This document shows, in pieces, positions 36,935 through 46,389 of a stretch of DNA of 64,000 nt (its first letter is position 1; each line of letters starts with the position of its first letter). The stretch is from UBA4582 sp964228885 (GTDB lineage Bacteria; Pseudomonadota; Gammaproteobacteria; Pseudomonadales; Azotimanducaceae), in contig CAXRCG010000203.1 of the NCBI GenBank assembly GCA_964228885.1, positions 1 to 64,000 of the forward strand, in the 5' to 3' direction. The notes beneath the pieces were generated by a model that was given only the letters and a program-made list of their open reading frames with translations, did no database searches and was not told the DNA's origin. A program made the translations under genes and the position numbers.

Positions 36935-37505
36935 TCGGCTTTACTCATAAGGGTTGACTCATAGGGCTTTGCTCACCGTGTTGATATTGTTTTAGTTTGA
37001 TACCGATCGTGACCGAAACACAAGTAGCACGCTAGACATAAATTGTTGCAGTCTGATTTAAACGCCAGCATAGCAAGGATCGTAACAAGCCTAGCCCGAA
37101 TCAACGCAAGATGAGGACACCAATAAATAGGCTATTGGAAGATGAACACCTATTATCGCCAGCGGCAACGACGGACTCGCCCCTTCTTTGTTCAATAATT
37201 TTTTTGATTTCGCAAAGCCACCTTATAAACTTTAGCGCCTACCCTCAGATGAAACATTGGGGCTGCGTAATCATGTCGCGTCCGTGTTATTAAAGATGGG
37301 TACGTGACCTCTCGCCTTGGCATGGTCGTTTCGTACAAGGGTCTGATGTTGAAGTCATTCGTTAATCGCAGCAGGCCCGCACTTAGGCAACTCTAGGTCG
37401 CGATTTGAATCGACTGCTAGACACTCGACCAAGTCAGTTGCTAAGAATGTTTATTCTGCTTGGCAATCGCGGGCTGCCGCTGGTCGATTCTGTTTATTTC
37501 ATCGT
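36935..37505. other. Intergenic region without a recognised gene
   Basis: This is 571 bases between the orphan gene start and the end of the P450 gene, both on the minus strand. Only short frames without ribosome sites occur. The region is long enough for a small RNA, but I see no specific signal. Confidence 0.35.
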
Positions 37506-38774
37506 TCAAAGTGCGTGCAGCCTTACTGGCAGCTCTATAATCCCTCGTACGAAATTTGAGCGTCCCCTAGTCGGCGCGGCGACAACTTCGACGCGACTGA
37601 ATCGTTTCATGATTTCTTCCCATACAATGCGTAGTTGCATTTCAGCGAGACGATTACCCATGCATCGGTGTATGCCGAACCCAAATGAAAGATGGTGTCG
37701 AGCAGAAGGTCGGTCAATAATAAATTCATCTGCACGATCAATCATGCTTTCATCCCGATTTCCAGAGACATACCACATGACAACTTTGTCACCTTTACGA
37801 ATGTGTTTACCGCCTAGTTCTGTGTCTCTTTTAGCGAGTCGGCGCATGTGCAAAAGTGGCGTTTGCCAACGAACGATTTCCGAAACCATATTAGGTATCA
37901 AAGCGGGATTATCTCGCAATTTTTGATACTCATCGGGGTGCTCATTGAGGGCGAGTATGCCGCCCGAAATCGAGTTTCGCGTTGTATCGTTACCACCGAC
38001 AATCAGCAGCATAAGGTTGCCGAGAAAGACTTCTGGTGTGTCCACCATATCCTTTGTGTCATCGTTATTAATCAACATAGAAATCAGATCGAATTTTGGT
38101 GGCTTGTCTTTTCGCTCATGCCATAGTGCAGTGAACTTCTGCAGGCACTCTCCAAGACTGCGACTTCGTTCCTCCTCACTAACACCATCGTTGCCGGTCA
38201 ATTCCGGTGTCGCGATCGCCAGATCCGACCAATAGGTGAGCAAATGACGCTCTTCAAATGGAAAGTCAAAAATCGTTGCGAGCATTTGGGTCGTCAACTC
38301 CACAGAAACTTTCTCGACCCAGTTAAAAGTTTCGCCTACTGGCAGCCCGTCAAGAATAGAGGCGGCACGCATGCGAATGATCGGTTCTAGTTCGGCGAGA
38401 TTACTTGGTGCTACGACGTTTTGCACAGCTTTGCGCTGAACACCATGAATGGGTGGGTCAGACTGGATAAAATTGGTAAGAGGAATATCTTCCGAGTGAT
38501 CACCAATCAGGATCGAAGGCTCCGAGGAGAAAATTTCATGATGGCTATCAACGTACTGAATGTCGGCAAACTTGGTAATTGACCAAAAAGGCCCGAATGG
38601 ACTATCTGCCAAATAATGTACCGGATCTTCCTCGCGTAATCGGCGAAAGAAAGCATCGTGGAGATTGTGCTCGTATAGCGTGCTGTCAGACACATCTATT
38701 TCCGCTAGTGGGATATCATTTGGATTGGCGCGTGCTTGTTCTGACATTTCACTGACTAAATTTTCGACGCTCAT
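37506..38774 (-). CDS. Cytochrome P450, CYP153-like (second copy)
   Basis: A 422-residue haem monooxygenase of the CYP153 type. The Cys ligand is near residue 371 in FGFGIHRCMGNRLAE. GGNDTTRNSISGG (I helix) and IVRWQTPLLHMRR (ExxR) are present. It is a clear homologue of the P450 at 2.5 kb but not a recent copy; the N-terminal halves differ widely. AAGAGGAG before the ATG lies in the 26-base gap after the Rieske gene, so both are one operon. It needs a ferredoxin and reductase, which are absent here. Confidence 0.92.
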   Translation of the reverse strand: MSVENLVSEMSEQARANPNDIPLAEIDVSDSTLYEHNLHDAFFRRLREEDPVHYLADSPFGPFWSITKFADIQYVDSHHEIFSSEPSILIGDHSEDIPLTNFIQSDPPIHGVQRKAVQNVVAPSNLAELEPIIRMRAASILDGLPVGETFNWVEKVSVELTTQMLATIFDFPFEERHLLTYWSDLAIATPELTGNDGVSEEERSRSLGECLQKFTALWHERKDKPPKFDLISMLINNDDTKDMVDTPEVFLGNLMLLIVGGNDTTRNSISGGILALNEHPDEYQKLRDNPALIPNMVSEIVRWQTPLLHMRRLAKRDTELGGKHIRKGDKVVMWYVSGNRDESMIDRADEFIIDRPSARHHLSFGFGIHRCMGNRLAEMQLRIVWEEIMKRFSRVEVVAAPTRGRSNFVRGIIELPVRLHAL

Positions 38775-38800
38775 TTTTTTCTCCTCTTAAGATCAAACAC

Positions 38801-39985
38801 TTAATCAGAATCATTTGCCGTCGCAAGTGGTATGAGTTGATCACTTCCAATTGCTGTTGCGATGTTCTGGTGGTAGTAGATTAACGCTGGTTCATTTCGA
38901 CCAAAAATAAGATGAGGTAGCGCCCCACTCATTAAGTTGCGGTGGATCGCGATGCTTTGTGGGAAATCCTCTTCGGTGGTTACCTGCCACACCAAATCAA
39001 CATTCAGTTTCGCTTTACGCTCTGCCTCACCATCCATGGGATTTGGCCAGAAAACGTTAAGCTCAATGCGACAACGATTGGCGCCATCAACGGGGTAAAC
39101 TGTCCAAAACTGAATATGATCTACCTGATGCGTGAGGAGCACATTCGGCGCTAGCAAATATTCTGTCGTGCAGTAAGGTAGAACGACCCCTTGATCAGAC
39201 CGAGTTTTTTCGAACTCCTTATCGATGGTTTTTCTTGCTGAAACTAGGTGCACAACTTTACCCAATTGATCTACCAACGTTGAGTTAGAGTAATAGAAAG
39301 GACTAATGGTCTCCTTGTGCAACGAAGATATATGGTAGGTTTCAGCAAAACCATCAAGAAAAAACTTGTAGTTGCATGGCAGTTCAGTGCTTCGGCTGTC
39401 AATATATTTGGTTTCAGAGATCTTGTAATTTTCCATGTCGGGCAGTGATGCACCCATTATTGCTTGTACTTTCGATTCAATATCGTCGCCTTCGAGTAAG
39501 ACAAAAATCAAGCCGGCGATCTCGTAGCAAGGAAGCTCGGCCAAACGGTCAAAGCAATCATCCGCAGCAGCGAACCCGTCATGGCTGTTGGGGCGGGCGA
39601 TTATTTCGCCATCTAAGCCCCAGTTCCACGCATGAAAGGGGCATGAGAAAGACCTCTTGTGGCCTTTCCCTTCTACAATTCTAGCTCCGCGATGCCGACA
39701 CGCGTTAATATAAGCCCGTGCATTATCTTCTCGATCTCTAACGAGCAACAAACTGGTGTCCATAGCCTCGTGTGTGAGGTAATCACCTTGACTAGGAATG
39801 TGAGGGGTCAGCGCGACTAGCAGCGGTCGCTGTCTAAACAACATCTTTATTTCTAAGGCGTTTTGCGCCTCGCTAGTGTAGTGAGACGCAGGCACTTTTA
39901 AGCTATATGGTGACAAATCCGTCGTGCCATCGTTTAGATGTCGACGCAGGCGTTCGAGCTTCCGGCTCTGCTCATCCCTATTCAC
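38801..39985 (-). CDS. Rieske non-heme iron oxygenase, alpha subunit
   Basis: A ring-hydroxylating-type oxygenase of 394 residues. The Rieske [2Fe-2S] ligands are C96-x-H98 (ACRHRGA) and C115-x2-H118 (SCPFH). The mononuclear iron ligands are His218 and His223 in FLDGFAETYHISSLH, and the bridging Asp211 is in place. I chose the GTG at 39985 because AGGAG lies eight bases upstream; an earlier GTG at 40060 would add 25 residues of unusual sequence. It is the first gene of an operon with a CYP153-like P450. No reductase or beta subunit is near. The substrate is unknown. Confidence 0.88.
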   Translation of the reverse strand: MNRDEQSRKLERLRRHLNDGTTDLSPYSLKVPASHYTSEAQNALEIKMLFRQRPLLVALTPHIPSQGDYLTHEAMDTSLLLVRDREDNARAYINACRHRGARIVEGKGHKRSFSCPFHAWNWGLDGEIIARPNSHDGFAAADDCFDRLAELPCYEIAGLIFVLLEGDDIESKVQAIMGASLPDMENYKISETKYIDSRSTELPCNYKFFLDGFAETYHISSLHKETISPFYYSNSTLVDQLGKVVHLVSARKTIDKEFEKTRSDQGVVLPYCTTEYLLAPNVLLTHQVDHIQFWTVYPVDGANRCRIELNVFWPNPMDGEAERKAKLNVDLVWQVTTEEDFPQSIAIHRNLMSGALPHLIFGRNEPALIYYHQNIATAIGSDQLIPLATANDSD

Positions 39986-40178
39986 TTCATAAGCTCCTGT
40001 TACGATGCTGGCATTAGAGTTTAACAATAACGCTCGGAGAAGGTAGTACGAATTATCCACGTTGACCTATCAACCGCGAAGTATCTTTTTAGCGGGGCAC
40101 TCCCATTAACGATCGCGTTTGGTGCCGAACGGGCTTAGGGTTTATCATCCCTCCATCATCAATACTATGGAGAGTTAA

Positions 40179-41054
40179 GTGACAAATTTTGGTTTGGTTA
40201 TGTTTCCCGCCGACTATGCAATCGCCCCGTCTGAATTGGCCGCGGCAGCGGAGCACAACGGCTTCGAGTCATTGTTTTTCCCAGAACATACGCACATTCC
40301 TGCCAGCCGATTGTCTCCTTGGCCAGGCGGTGCTGAATTACCCAAGGAATACTGGCATACCCATGACCCTTTTGTGAGTCTGGCGGCTGCCGCTGCCGTT
40401 ACCACGAATCTGAAAGTCGGCACGGGTATCGCTCTGGTCACCGAGAGAGACCCGATTCTTATGGCCAAACAGGTCGCAACGCTTGACCACATCAGTAATG
40501 GTCGATTGATTCTTGGCATTGGTGCCGGGTGGAATGCTGAAGAGATGGAGAATCACGGCACGCCGTTTGCCAGCCGTTGGAAAGTGCTACGGGAGCGTAT
40601 TCTCGCCATGAAGGCGATCTGGACAGAGGAAGCAGCTGAATTTCATGGCGACTTTGTTGATTTTGACCCGCTGTGGTCCTACCCAAAGCCAAAACAGGCG
40701 GGCGGGCCGCCAATCCTGATGGGTGCTGCGTCGCAATACATGCATAAGCGGATTGCTGAGTACTGCGACGGCTGGTTTCCAATCTATCAGGACCAAGCAC
40801 GAGCTGCCGCCGCTGGGGCTACCGATTATTCGGAAAGCATGCGTCTCACCCGCGAAGCATGGGACACTGCAGGGCGCTCAGGCAGCCCGAATTTCACCAT
40901 TTTCGGTGTCGGACACGACCCGGCAGCTGTTGAACGCTGCCTAGCGCATGGCTTTGATCGCATTGTTTTTGCGTTGCCGCCAGCTGGGGCTGATGAAGTG
41001 TTACCGATGATAGAGCGCTATGCGGCTTTAAAAAAACAATTTGAGACCGCTTGA
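40179..41054 (+). CDS. Luciferase-like (LLM) flavin- or F420-dependent oxidoreductase
   Basis: A 291-residue TIM-barrel flavoprotein of the bacterial luciferase-like family. It shows ESLFFPEHTHIP, AAAAAVTTNLKVGTGIALV, RDPILMAKQVATLDHISNGR and GIGAGWNAEEMENHG, typical of the group that is named F420-dependent in Actinobacteria. Gammaproteobacteria usually lack F420, so FMN is the more likely cofactor here. The GTG start has GGAGAG upstream. It diverges from the Rieske-P450 operon and may share its pathway. Confidence 0.87.
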   Translation: MTNFGLVMFPADYAIAPSELAAAAEHNGFESLFFPEHTHIPASRLSPWPGGAELPKEYWHTHDPFVSLAAAAAVTTNLKVGTGIALVTERDPILMAKQVATLDHISNGRLILGIGAGWNAEEMENHGTPFASRWKVLRERILAMKAIWTEEAAEFHGDFVDFDPLWSYPKPKQAGGPPILMGAASQYMHKRIAEYCDGWFPIYQDQARAAAAGATDYSESMRLTREAWDTAGRSGSPNFTIFGVGHDPAAVERCLAHGFDRIVFALPPAGADEVLPMIERYAALKKQFETA

Positions 41055-41055
41055 T

Positions 41056-41108
41056 TGACTCGCGCGCCCTAAAAAGCTTCGCTGCTTACCCGCGAGCCTA
41101 AATAGTCA
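41056..41108. terminator. Nested inverted repeats between convergent genes
   Basis: CTCGCG pairs with CGCGAG across 26 bases, with an inner AAGC/GCTT stem and an outer TGACT/AGTCA pair beyond a seven-base bulge. It fills the gap between the LLM and carotenoid oxygenase stops, so it may end both transcripts. There is no T-run. Confidence 0.35.
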
Positions 41109-42521
41109 AGCTGAGGCTACCCAACCTGAGTGGAACCCGTAGGGTACTCTGAACGGCATAACAATTCTTGTCACTGGACCTGCATCAACGTTTTTTGCAT
41201 CCAGAATCACGCACTCGCTTTGGTTATTGCTCTCGTCGTGAACAAAACTAATCAGGTAGCCATCGTCTTCACTACTCGCGTTGACTCTAGGCGCAAACAC
41301 AGCTTCGCCACCAAAACGCTGTTTGCCCCACTTGTAGACCTCGGTTGTGTCTGATTCGTTATCGAACTTCAGCACACCGTCGAAGGAAAAAGGTCTTATG
41401 GGGTTAAACACACCTGCATAGACATAGCGGGTTGGATGGCAGGCGTAAGTGTCGTTAACCCTTGTAAAGTCGCAGGGGGTCTCACTGAGTGTCCGCTCCA
41501 AAACTTCACCGGTCTTAAGGTTGATGCGCCATTCGTACAATTTCCCCTGATTTTCGGCCAGGTTGTTGCCTTGTGTGGTGCCAGCGCCAGCGATGTCTGC
41601 GGTCTTTGAACGTGAAGCCTGCAGAATCACTTCGTCTCCTTCATCCCAAGCATTTGCTGTGTGAACAACCACGCCTGTTTTCACATCAAACCAACGTACA
41701 TCAGCGTCAGTGCCGTATCGTGGCATGACGCCAATTCTTGATCCGTGCTCTGGTTCAAAACCCAGCGCTGGCCCGCCAGACATTGCGCGCTCGATATCCA
41801 AAGTGATTGGAAAATCCAAAAACAGACTGTACTTTTCGCTTACCGCAAAATCATGCATGAATACCGGCTTAGGAATAGTAACAGGCGTTGTATGAACCAA
41901 TTCGCCTTTAGCATCAATAACAGAATAGGTGACGTAGGGTGCTTGAAAAGCATAGCCGTAAGTCATCATTTCGCCGCTTTTCGCATCTACTTTAGGATGA
42001 GCTGTGAACGAGTGTTGCAGCTTGCCTCCGAAGTCCGTTGGTCCTGTTGTTTCTAATCCTGGCAGCTCGATGACCGTAGGCTCTGATGCTTCATGCAATG
42101 CATACAGCGTTTTGTTGTGGAATGTGAATGCAGTGTTTGCAAGGTTCTTACCATTAGGAGCGCCCTCCGGAACGCGAGAGGGCGTTGGGTCCAACATGGA
42201 ATTCATGCCTTTGTAAACCCAGTCACCGCGTTCTTGCTCCAGCTTGAACCCTTCGTTCTGCACAAATCTATTTCTGTAACGCGCCGTGCCGTTTGAGAAA
42301 GCAATCGCGTGAATCATGCCATCGCCGTCGAATGTATGGTAGGCCTCTTCGCTGAATACGTAGACCGGATTGGGTCCCACTCGGAGGAAGTGGCCGTCGA
42401 GATCATGAGGTATCTCGCCAATGACTTCCATGTCTGTGGCGTCGCGTTCTTCTGAGATCGGACTGAAGTTACCATCCAAAAAGAAATTGGATGAAGGTGC
42501 GCCAGCGGTGACCTGTGCCAT
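41106..42521 (-). CDS. Carotenoid oxygenase family protein (second copy)
   Basis: A 471-residue iron-dependent cleavage dioxygenase. The four His iron ligands appear in AHPKVDAKSGE, FMHDFAVSEKY, VVVHTANAWDEGD and PYGFHSGW. VGPNPVYVF and FDGDGMIHAIAF match the family core. It is about as distant from the copy at 24 kb as different subfamilies are, so they likely cut different substrates. It runs convergent to the LLM gene. Possible substrates are carotenoids, apocarotenals and stilbenes. Confidence 0.93.
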   Translation of the reverse strand: MAQVTAGAPSSNFFLDGNFSPISEERDATDMEVIGEIPHDLDGHFLRVGPNPVYVFSEEAYHTFDGDGMIHAIAFSNGTARYRNRFVQNEGFKLEQERGDWVYKGMNSMLDPTPSRVPEGAPNGKNLANTAFTFHNKTLYALHEASEPTVIELPGLETTGPTDFGGKLQHSFTAHPKVDAKSGEMMTYGYAFQAPYVTYSVIDAKGELVHTTPVTIPKPVFMHDFAVSEKYSLFLDFPITLDIERAMSGGPALGFEPEHGSRIGVMPRYGTDADVRWFDVKTGVVVHTANAWDEGDEVILQASRSKTADIAGAGTTQGNNLAENQGKLYEWRINLKTGEVLERTLSETPCDFTRVNDTYACHPTRYVYAGVFNPIRPFSFDGVLKFDNESDTTEVYKWGKQRFGGEAVFAPRVNASSEDDGYLISFVHDESNNQSECVILDAKNVDAGPVTRIVMPFRVPYGFHSGWVASA

Positions 42522-42881
42522 AGTTTATGCTCCTAATTTTTTCGTCGTCATTCTAGAGTATCACGTCAACTTTGATCTAGTGTCATCATTGTATCTCTCC
42601 AACAACTGCGGGTCGGTTATACAACAAAATACCAGAGTAAAAAGATGTCTCTTCGCGTTTTGCACTAGCCGCTCCACTTGCGATGTGGACCAACAAACGT
42701 TTATGTAAACTTACTCAAAAGTCTATTGATCTTGCTTGCGCTATTTAAGTATATTCTACTCCTCCCATTAACCTTGCTCGTTGCGTGCTGAAGAAAATTT
42801 TGCTTACATTCTTAAAGAAACAAAACTTCATTAGCTTTTTTAAAGCCAGTCAAAAAAAACACAAAAGAAGGAAATTGTTTA
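42522..42881. other. AT-richer intergenic region
   Basis: These 360 bases lie between the divergent carotenoid oxygenase gene and an orphan gene. Base composition is more AT-rich than the flanks. Promoters for both genes are expected. No gene is supported. Confidence 0.35.
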
Positions 42882-43376
42882 GTGTCTAGCTTAGACAGAA
42901 TCGACTTTATTATTACTGTATGCGAAGCCGATATGGCACTGTCCTCCGCTGAACGCGAGCGACTCTGCGATCTTCTCTGGCATATGGCGGCTAAAGATAA
43001 TCCGTACGTTGTGCGAGAAATCCCAACCATCAAAACCATGGGGCACCAATTAGACCTCCTAGGTTTGATCAAGGATAAAACCACAACAATTTCTGCGATG
43101 ATGGATAAAGCAGATTTTGAAGGAGATACTTCACTGAGGTCTGTCAGCTGCATTGATGCACTGAAAGACGTCAGCCTTGAGGAATACTTTTTCTGGGTAG
43201 GACTTTGTTATCTAACCCTCGCTGCGGACCACCAAGAAGACCCGATTGGCAAGAAACTAGAAGAAGCAGAGATTTCTTGCTTAAAGAAAATTATTAGTGC
43301 AAACGAAGCGCTCAAAAAAGAATCTTTTGTCGCTGTAGTCAACCATTCCGTCAAAGTTTTCAAAAACTTGTTATAA
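42882..43376 (+). CDS. Orphan 164-residue helical protein, possibly TerB-like
   Basis: The protein is predicted to be all helical. It begins with a GTG, with AAGGAA about ten bases upstream. Sections such as VCEADMALSSAERERLCDLL and YLTLAADHQEDPIGKKLEEA have the acidic helix-loop look of TerB-type domains, but I do not see a diagnostic motif and would not assign it. It lies in an AT-richer stretch with another orphan gene behind it. Confidence 0.6.
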   Translation: MSSLDRIDFIITVCEADMALSSAERERLCDLLWHMAAKDNPYVVREIPTIKTMGHQLDLLGLIKDKTTTISAMMDKADFEGDTSLRSVSCIDALKDVSLEEYFFWVGLCYLTLAADHQEDPIGKKLEEAEISCLKKIISANEALKKESFVAVVNHSVKVFKNLL

Positions 43377-43437
43377 CGCCAGTTTCTTCGTCCTACGACC
43401 GCCATTTTCTATCTCTAACACTTTACGAGGATATCAA

Positions 43438-43659
43438 ATGTCCAACATAGATTTAGGGGCTAAAGGATCAGGAATACACGCTAAAAGCCTTTTTACACAC
43501 GCAAGCATACCGGAACGGCTCTGCGCTGACGTTGTTAGTCTAAACGAGGGTGCTATCGCTGCCGGCTTGCTCTCTGACCGCACTTCCTCTGATCAACCTA
43601 AAGATGCTGATGCAGCGTGCTTTGATAAAAACGGATTACGCCACCTACCTCATCACTGA
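43438..43659 (+). CDS. Hypothetical 73-residue protein
   Basis: An unrecognised short protein. A good ribosome site (ACGAGG, eight bases) precedes the ATG. It follows the orphan helical gene by about 60 bases on the same strand. The content is polar, with SIPERLCADVVSLNEGAIAAG as the only ordered-looking part. It could be a truncated remnant of a longer gene. Confidence 0.4.
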   Translation: MSNIDLGAKGSGIHAKSLFTHASIPERLCADVVSLNEGAIAAGLLSDRTSSDQPKDADAACFDKNGLRHLPHH

Positions 43660-44071
43660 CAGAATGATCTTCTATCGACATTAGACTATTATACAACTAA
43701 TATAATTAACTGTTGATTTCAGCAAGACGCCGCTCGCGAGCGGAAGGAAGATAGAGTTAACAATACACATTGGAAAATCGTTATATCTAAGTTTGTGTCG
43801 AAGAGGTATCGCAAACGAAAAATCTGGAAATGATTCAGACTTTGAAAAGATAATTGAACATCTTCCGAATACTTACGAAGAACTATTGAATCAGAACTTT
43901 TGAGAAAAGAAGCAAGCTACCAACCGGTGTACTTGAAAGCCATATTTAGCCAAAATTTTTCGACTACTCCTAATATGTCTGGAGCACCGAGTAAGACACA
44001 TGCTAGAGAGTACTTAGTATAGAACCAAGATCATAAAGTCACCGAAACTCTTAACCATTAGGGCTAACAAT
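43660..44071. other. Intergenic region with a possible gene remnant
   Basis: A frame open from 43706 to 43903 lacks an ATG but ends with a protein-like stretch (DFEKIIEHLPNTYEELLNQ). It may be the tail of a decayed gene. The rest holds the promoter of the transporter gene. The base composition is AT-rich. Confidence 0.3.
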
Positions 44072-45559
44072 ATGCCAAGCAATAACGATGTTACGCTTTC
44101 CCAAGGTAGCAGCGCATACACGGACCGAGTGCCGCGAAGCCTGAAATTTTTTTACGCAATCGGTGCCTCAGCAGAAACTATTTTTGGCGTTGCATTTAAC
44201 GCATTTAATTTCTTTTTCTATACCAACATTATGGGTGTTCCCGGCACGCTCGCCGGACTGGCCATTACTATTGCGCTTTTTTTTGATGCAATCTCTGACC
44301 CACTGATCGGCGCTTGGTCTGATCGATGGCGATCAAAGCTAGGTAGGCGACACCCTTTTATGTTTGCCGCGCCCCTGCCCGTGATGATTTGCTTGTTCTT
44401 TATCTATTCTCCGCCAGCGGCTCTTGGTGATATCGGTCTGTTCCTGTGGCTTACAGTGCTGACTGTGCTTATGCGCACTAGCATCACCTTGTTCCACGTC
44501 CCGCATCTCGCATTAGGTGCAGAACTGTCTGCGGATTTTACTGAAAGAACCCGTATCATGAGCCTAAACACCCTATTAGGGGGAGTTGGCGGATACGGCA
44601 CCTATGTGTTCGCGCTCACATTCTTTTTCAATAAGACCCCCGAATTCGATAACGGTTTGCTGAACGCCGCGGCTTACCCAAGCCTTGCTATTTCCGCTGC
44701 GTTTTTGGGTGGCACAGTGATGTTCGCTTCTACAATGTTGACACTCAAGGTAATCCCTTTACTACCCCCTATGCATGACAGCGTCGAACGATTTAACTTT
44801 TCCAGTTTCTTACTTGACCTAAAATCCGCATTGACCAATCGAAATTATTTGATGTTATTAATTGGCTATTTGCTACTTAGTGCAACACTAGGAACTAGAG
44901 ACACGATTGGTTTACACATGAATACCTACTACTGGGAATTAGTGCCGAGCCAAATTCGGTATTTTGCAGTCGCAGGGCTAATAGCCACGCTTTTTGGCTA
45001 CGCAGTGACCGCCCCTTTACATAATCGCTTTGAAAAAAAGCCGGTACTTATCGTCGGACTAATCTTCTTGCTCATTTTTGCTACCGCGCCTGTTCTGCTG
45101 CGCATTTTGGGGTTGTCTCCTGAAAACGGTTCCGATGCTTTAGTGCCCATGCTGATGACTTTTTATCTTTTAACACTTATCTTTGGCGTGATTCTGCTGA
45201 TCAGCGCTATGTCAGCCTTGGCAGATATTGCTGACGAACACGAACTCAACACCCACCGGCGCCAAGAGGGTATTTTCTATGCTGCAAGATCTTTTTTTGC
45301 CAAAGCTTCGTCGGGCTTAGGGCACCTGCTCGCCGGCATAGCTATCGACCTAATTGATTTTCCTGTTGGCGCAGAACCTGGCACCGTGGACCCTGACACA
45401 GTCTTCCGCCTGGGCGTAATCGACGGGCCAATCGCCGTTATCCCTGGCATCATTGCCGTCTTCTTTTATTTACAATATCGGCTTACAAGAGCCCGACACG
45501 AAGAAATTCAGGTTGAACTAAGCAAGCGAAGAAGCGCGAGTACCGTGACCATGGGTTAA
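44072..45559 (+). CDS. MFS transporter, GPH (glycoside-pentoside-hexuronide) family
   Basis: A 495-residue membrane protein with about 12 helices. The GPH signature FDAISDPLIGAWSDRWRSKLGRRHPFMF occupies residues about 70-97 (Asp-Pro-x-x-G motif then the RR-HP turn). The second-half loop ADIADEHELNTHRRQEGIFYA is also typical. Members are cation-coupled symporters of sugars and other solutes such as steroids or organic acids. It precedes a TetR-Rid-PhyH operon by about 220 bases. The substrate is unknown. Confidence 0.88.
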   Translation: MPSNNDVTLSQGSSAYTDRVPRSLKFFYAIGASAETIFGVAFNAFNFFFYTNIMGVPGTLAGLAITIALFFDAISDPLIGAWSDRWRSKLGRRHPFMFAAPLPVMICLFFIYSPPAALGDIGLFLWLTVLTVLMRTSITLFHVPHLALGAELSADFTERTRIMSLNTLLGGVGGYGTYVFALTFFFNKTPEFDNGLLNAAAYPSLAISAAFLGGTVMFASTMLTLKVIPLLPPMHDSVERFNFSSFLLDLKSALTNRNYLMLLIGYLLLSATLGTRDTIGLHMNTYYWELVPSQIRYFAVAGLIATLFGYAVTAPLHNRFEKKPVLIVGLIFLLIFATAPVLLRILGLSPENGSDALVPMLMTFYLLTLIFGVILLISAMSALADIADEHELNTHRRQEGIFYAARSFFAKASSGLGHLLAGIAIDLIDFPVGAEPGTVDPDTVFRLGVIDGPIAVIPGIIAVFFYLQYRLTRARHEEIQVELSKRRSASTVTMG

Positions 45560-45780
45560 GGGAGCATCACAGGCTTAACCACCCACTCGCCAATGGCATT
45601 TCAAGCGGTTTAAGTTGCGGTGACACCAATCGTCGCTACATGACCTTCGGTAACTCTGCGGCAGCCACCACCTGATCGCACTTTTCAAACAAATGTTGAG
45701 TTTCTTTTACTTTTTAAATAAGCTCAATTTCCACCCCATGCTCAATCATCACGATGTACTCATCGCCGACATTTCAACCC

Positions 45781-46389
45781 ATGCGAAAGGCTGCGAAGAA
45801 GCGGTATGAACACATACTCGCAACAGCCAGAGAAATCATCCTAGAGCAAAGATCACTCAGCCAGCTATCGATTCGACGGCTAGCAGAAGAGTCGGGTATT
45901 TCAAGGGTGTCGATCTACTATTTCTTTGACTCCACAAACCAAATTTTTCAAGTACTTTACGACCAAGCTAGGGATGACTTACAAAACTCTCTCGTTAGCA
46001 TAATTACCGCTCCATCCCTAGACTGGAAAGAAATCGTGGCGCGGGTGATGAATCAAGTCATTGAGTACTATCACGAAAACCCGGTAGCTATGGTTTTAAG
46101 CCTAACGCCGATCCACTTTGAAGAAGTTGATCAGCAAAACCGCGCCTATGCCACGGTGCTACACCGTCACCTAGTGACCCTGTCGGTGTGGGAAGACGAC
46201 CAACAAACGCTTTCCGCCTGTGAAATTGCGGTGGATTTGGTCGATGCAGTTCTACGAAAATCATTTATCCAACATGGCTGTATTACTGAGTACTACCATC
46301 AGCAAGCACTTATCGCCTTCACTAACTATTTTGAGGCAGCGGCGATCAAATCATCTATTTCACCCAACACAAAAGTAGAAATATTATGA
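45781..46389 (+). CDS. TetR/AcrR family regulator
   Basis: A regulator of about 202 residues. The N-terminal helix-turn-helix covers KRYEHILATAREIILEQ through SGISRVSIYYFFDSTNQIF (about residues 8-55). The C-terminal domain is unspecific. I start at ATG 45781; another in-frame ATG at 45754 adds nine residues. Its stop overlaps the start of the Rid gene by four bases (ATGA). It probably controls the operon that it heads and perhaps the transporter upstream. Confidence 0.88.
   Translation: MRKAAKKRYEHILATAREIILEQRSLSQLSIRRLAEESGISRVSIYYFFDSTNQIFQVLYDQARDDLQNSLVSIITAPSLDWKEIVARVMNQVIEYYHENPVAMVLSLTPIHFEEVDQQNRAYATVLHRHLVTLSVWEDDQQTLSACEIAVDLVDAVLRKSFIQHGCITEYYHQQALIAFTNYFEAAAIKSSISPNTKVEIL

Noticed and set aside
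40179..41054. LLM protein as a sign of F420 metabolism
   Set aside because: No F420 synthesis gene is visible and the lineage normally lacks F420. FMN use is more likely.
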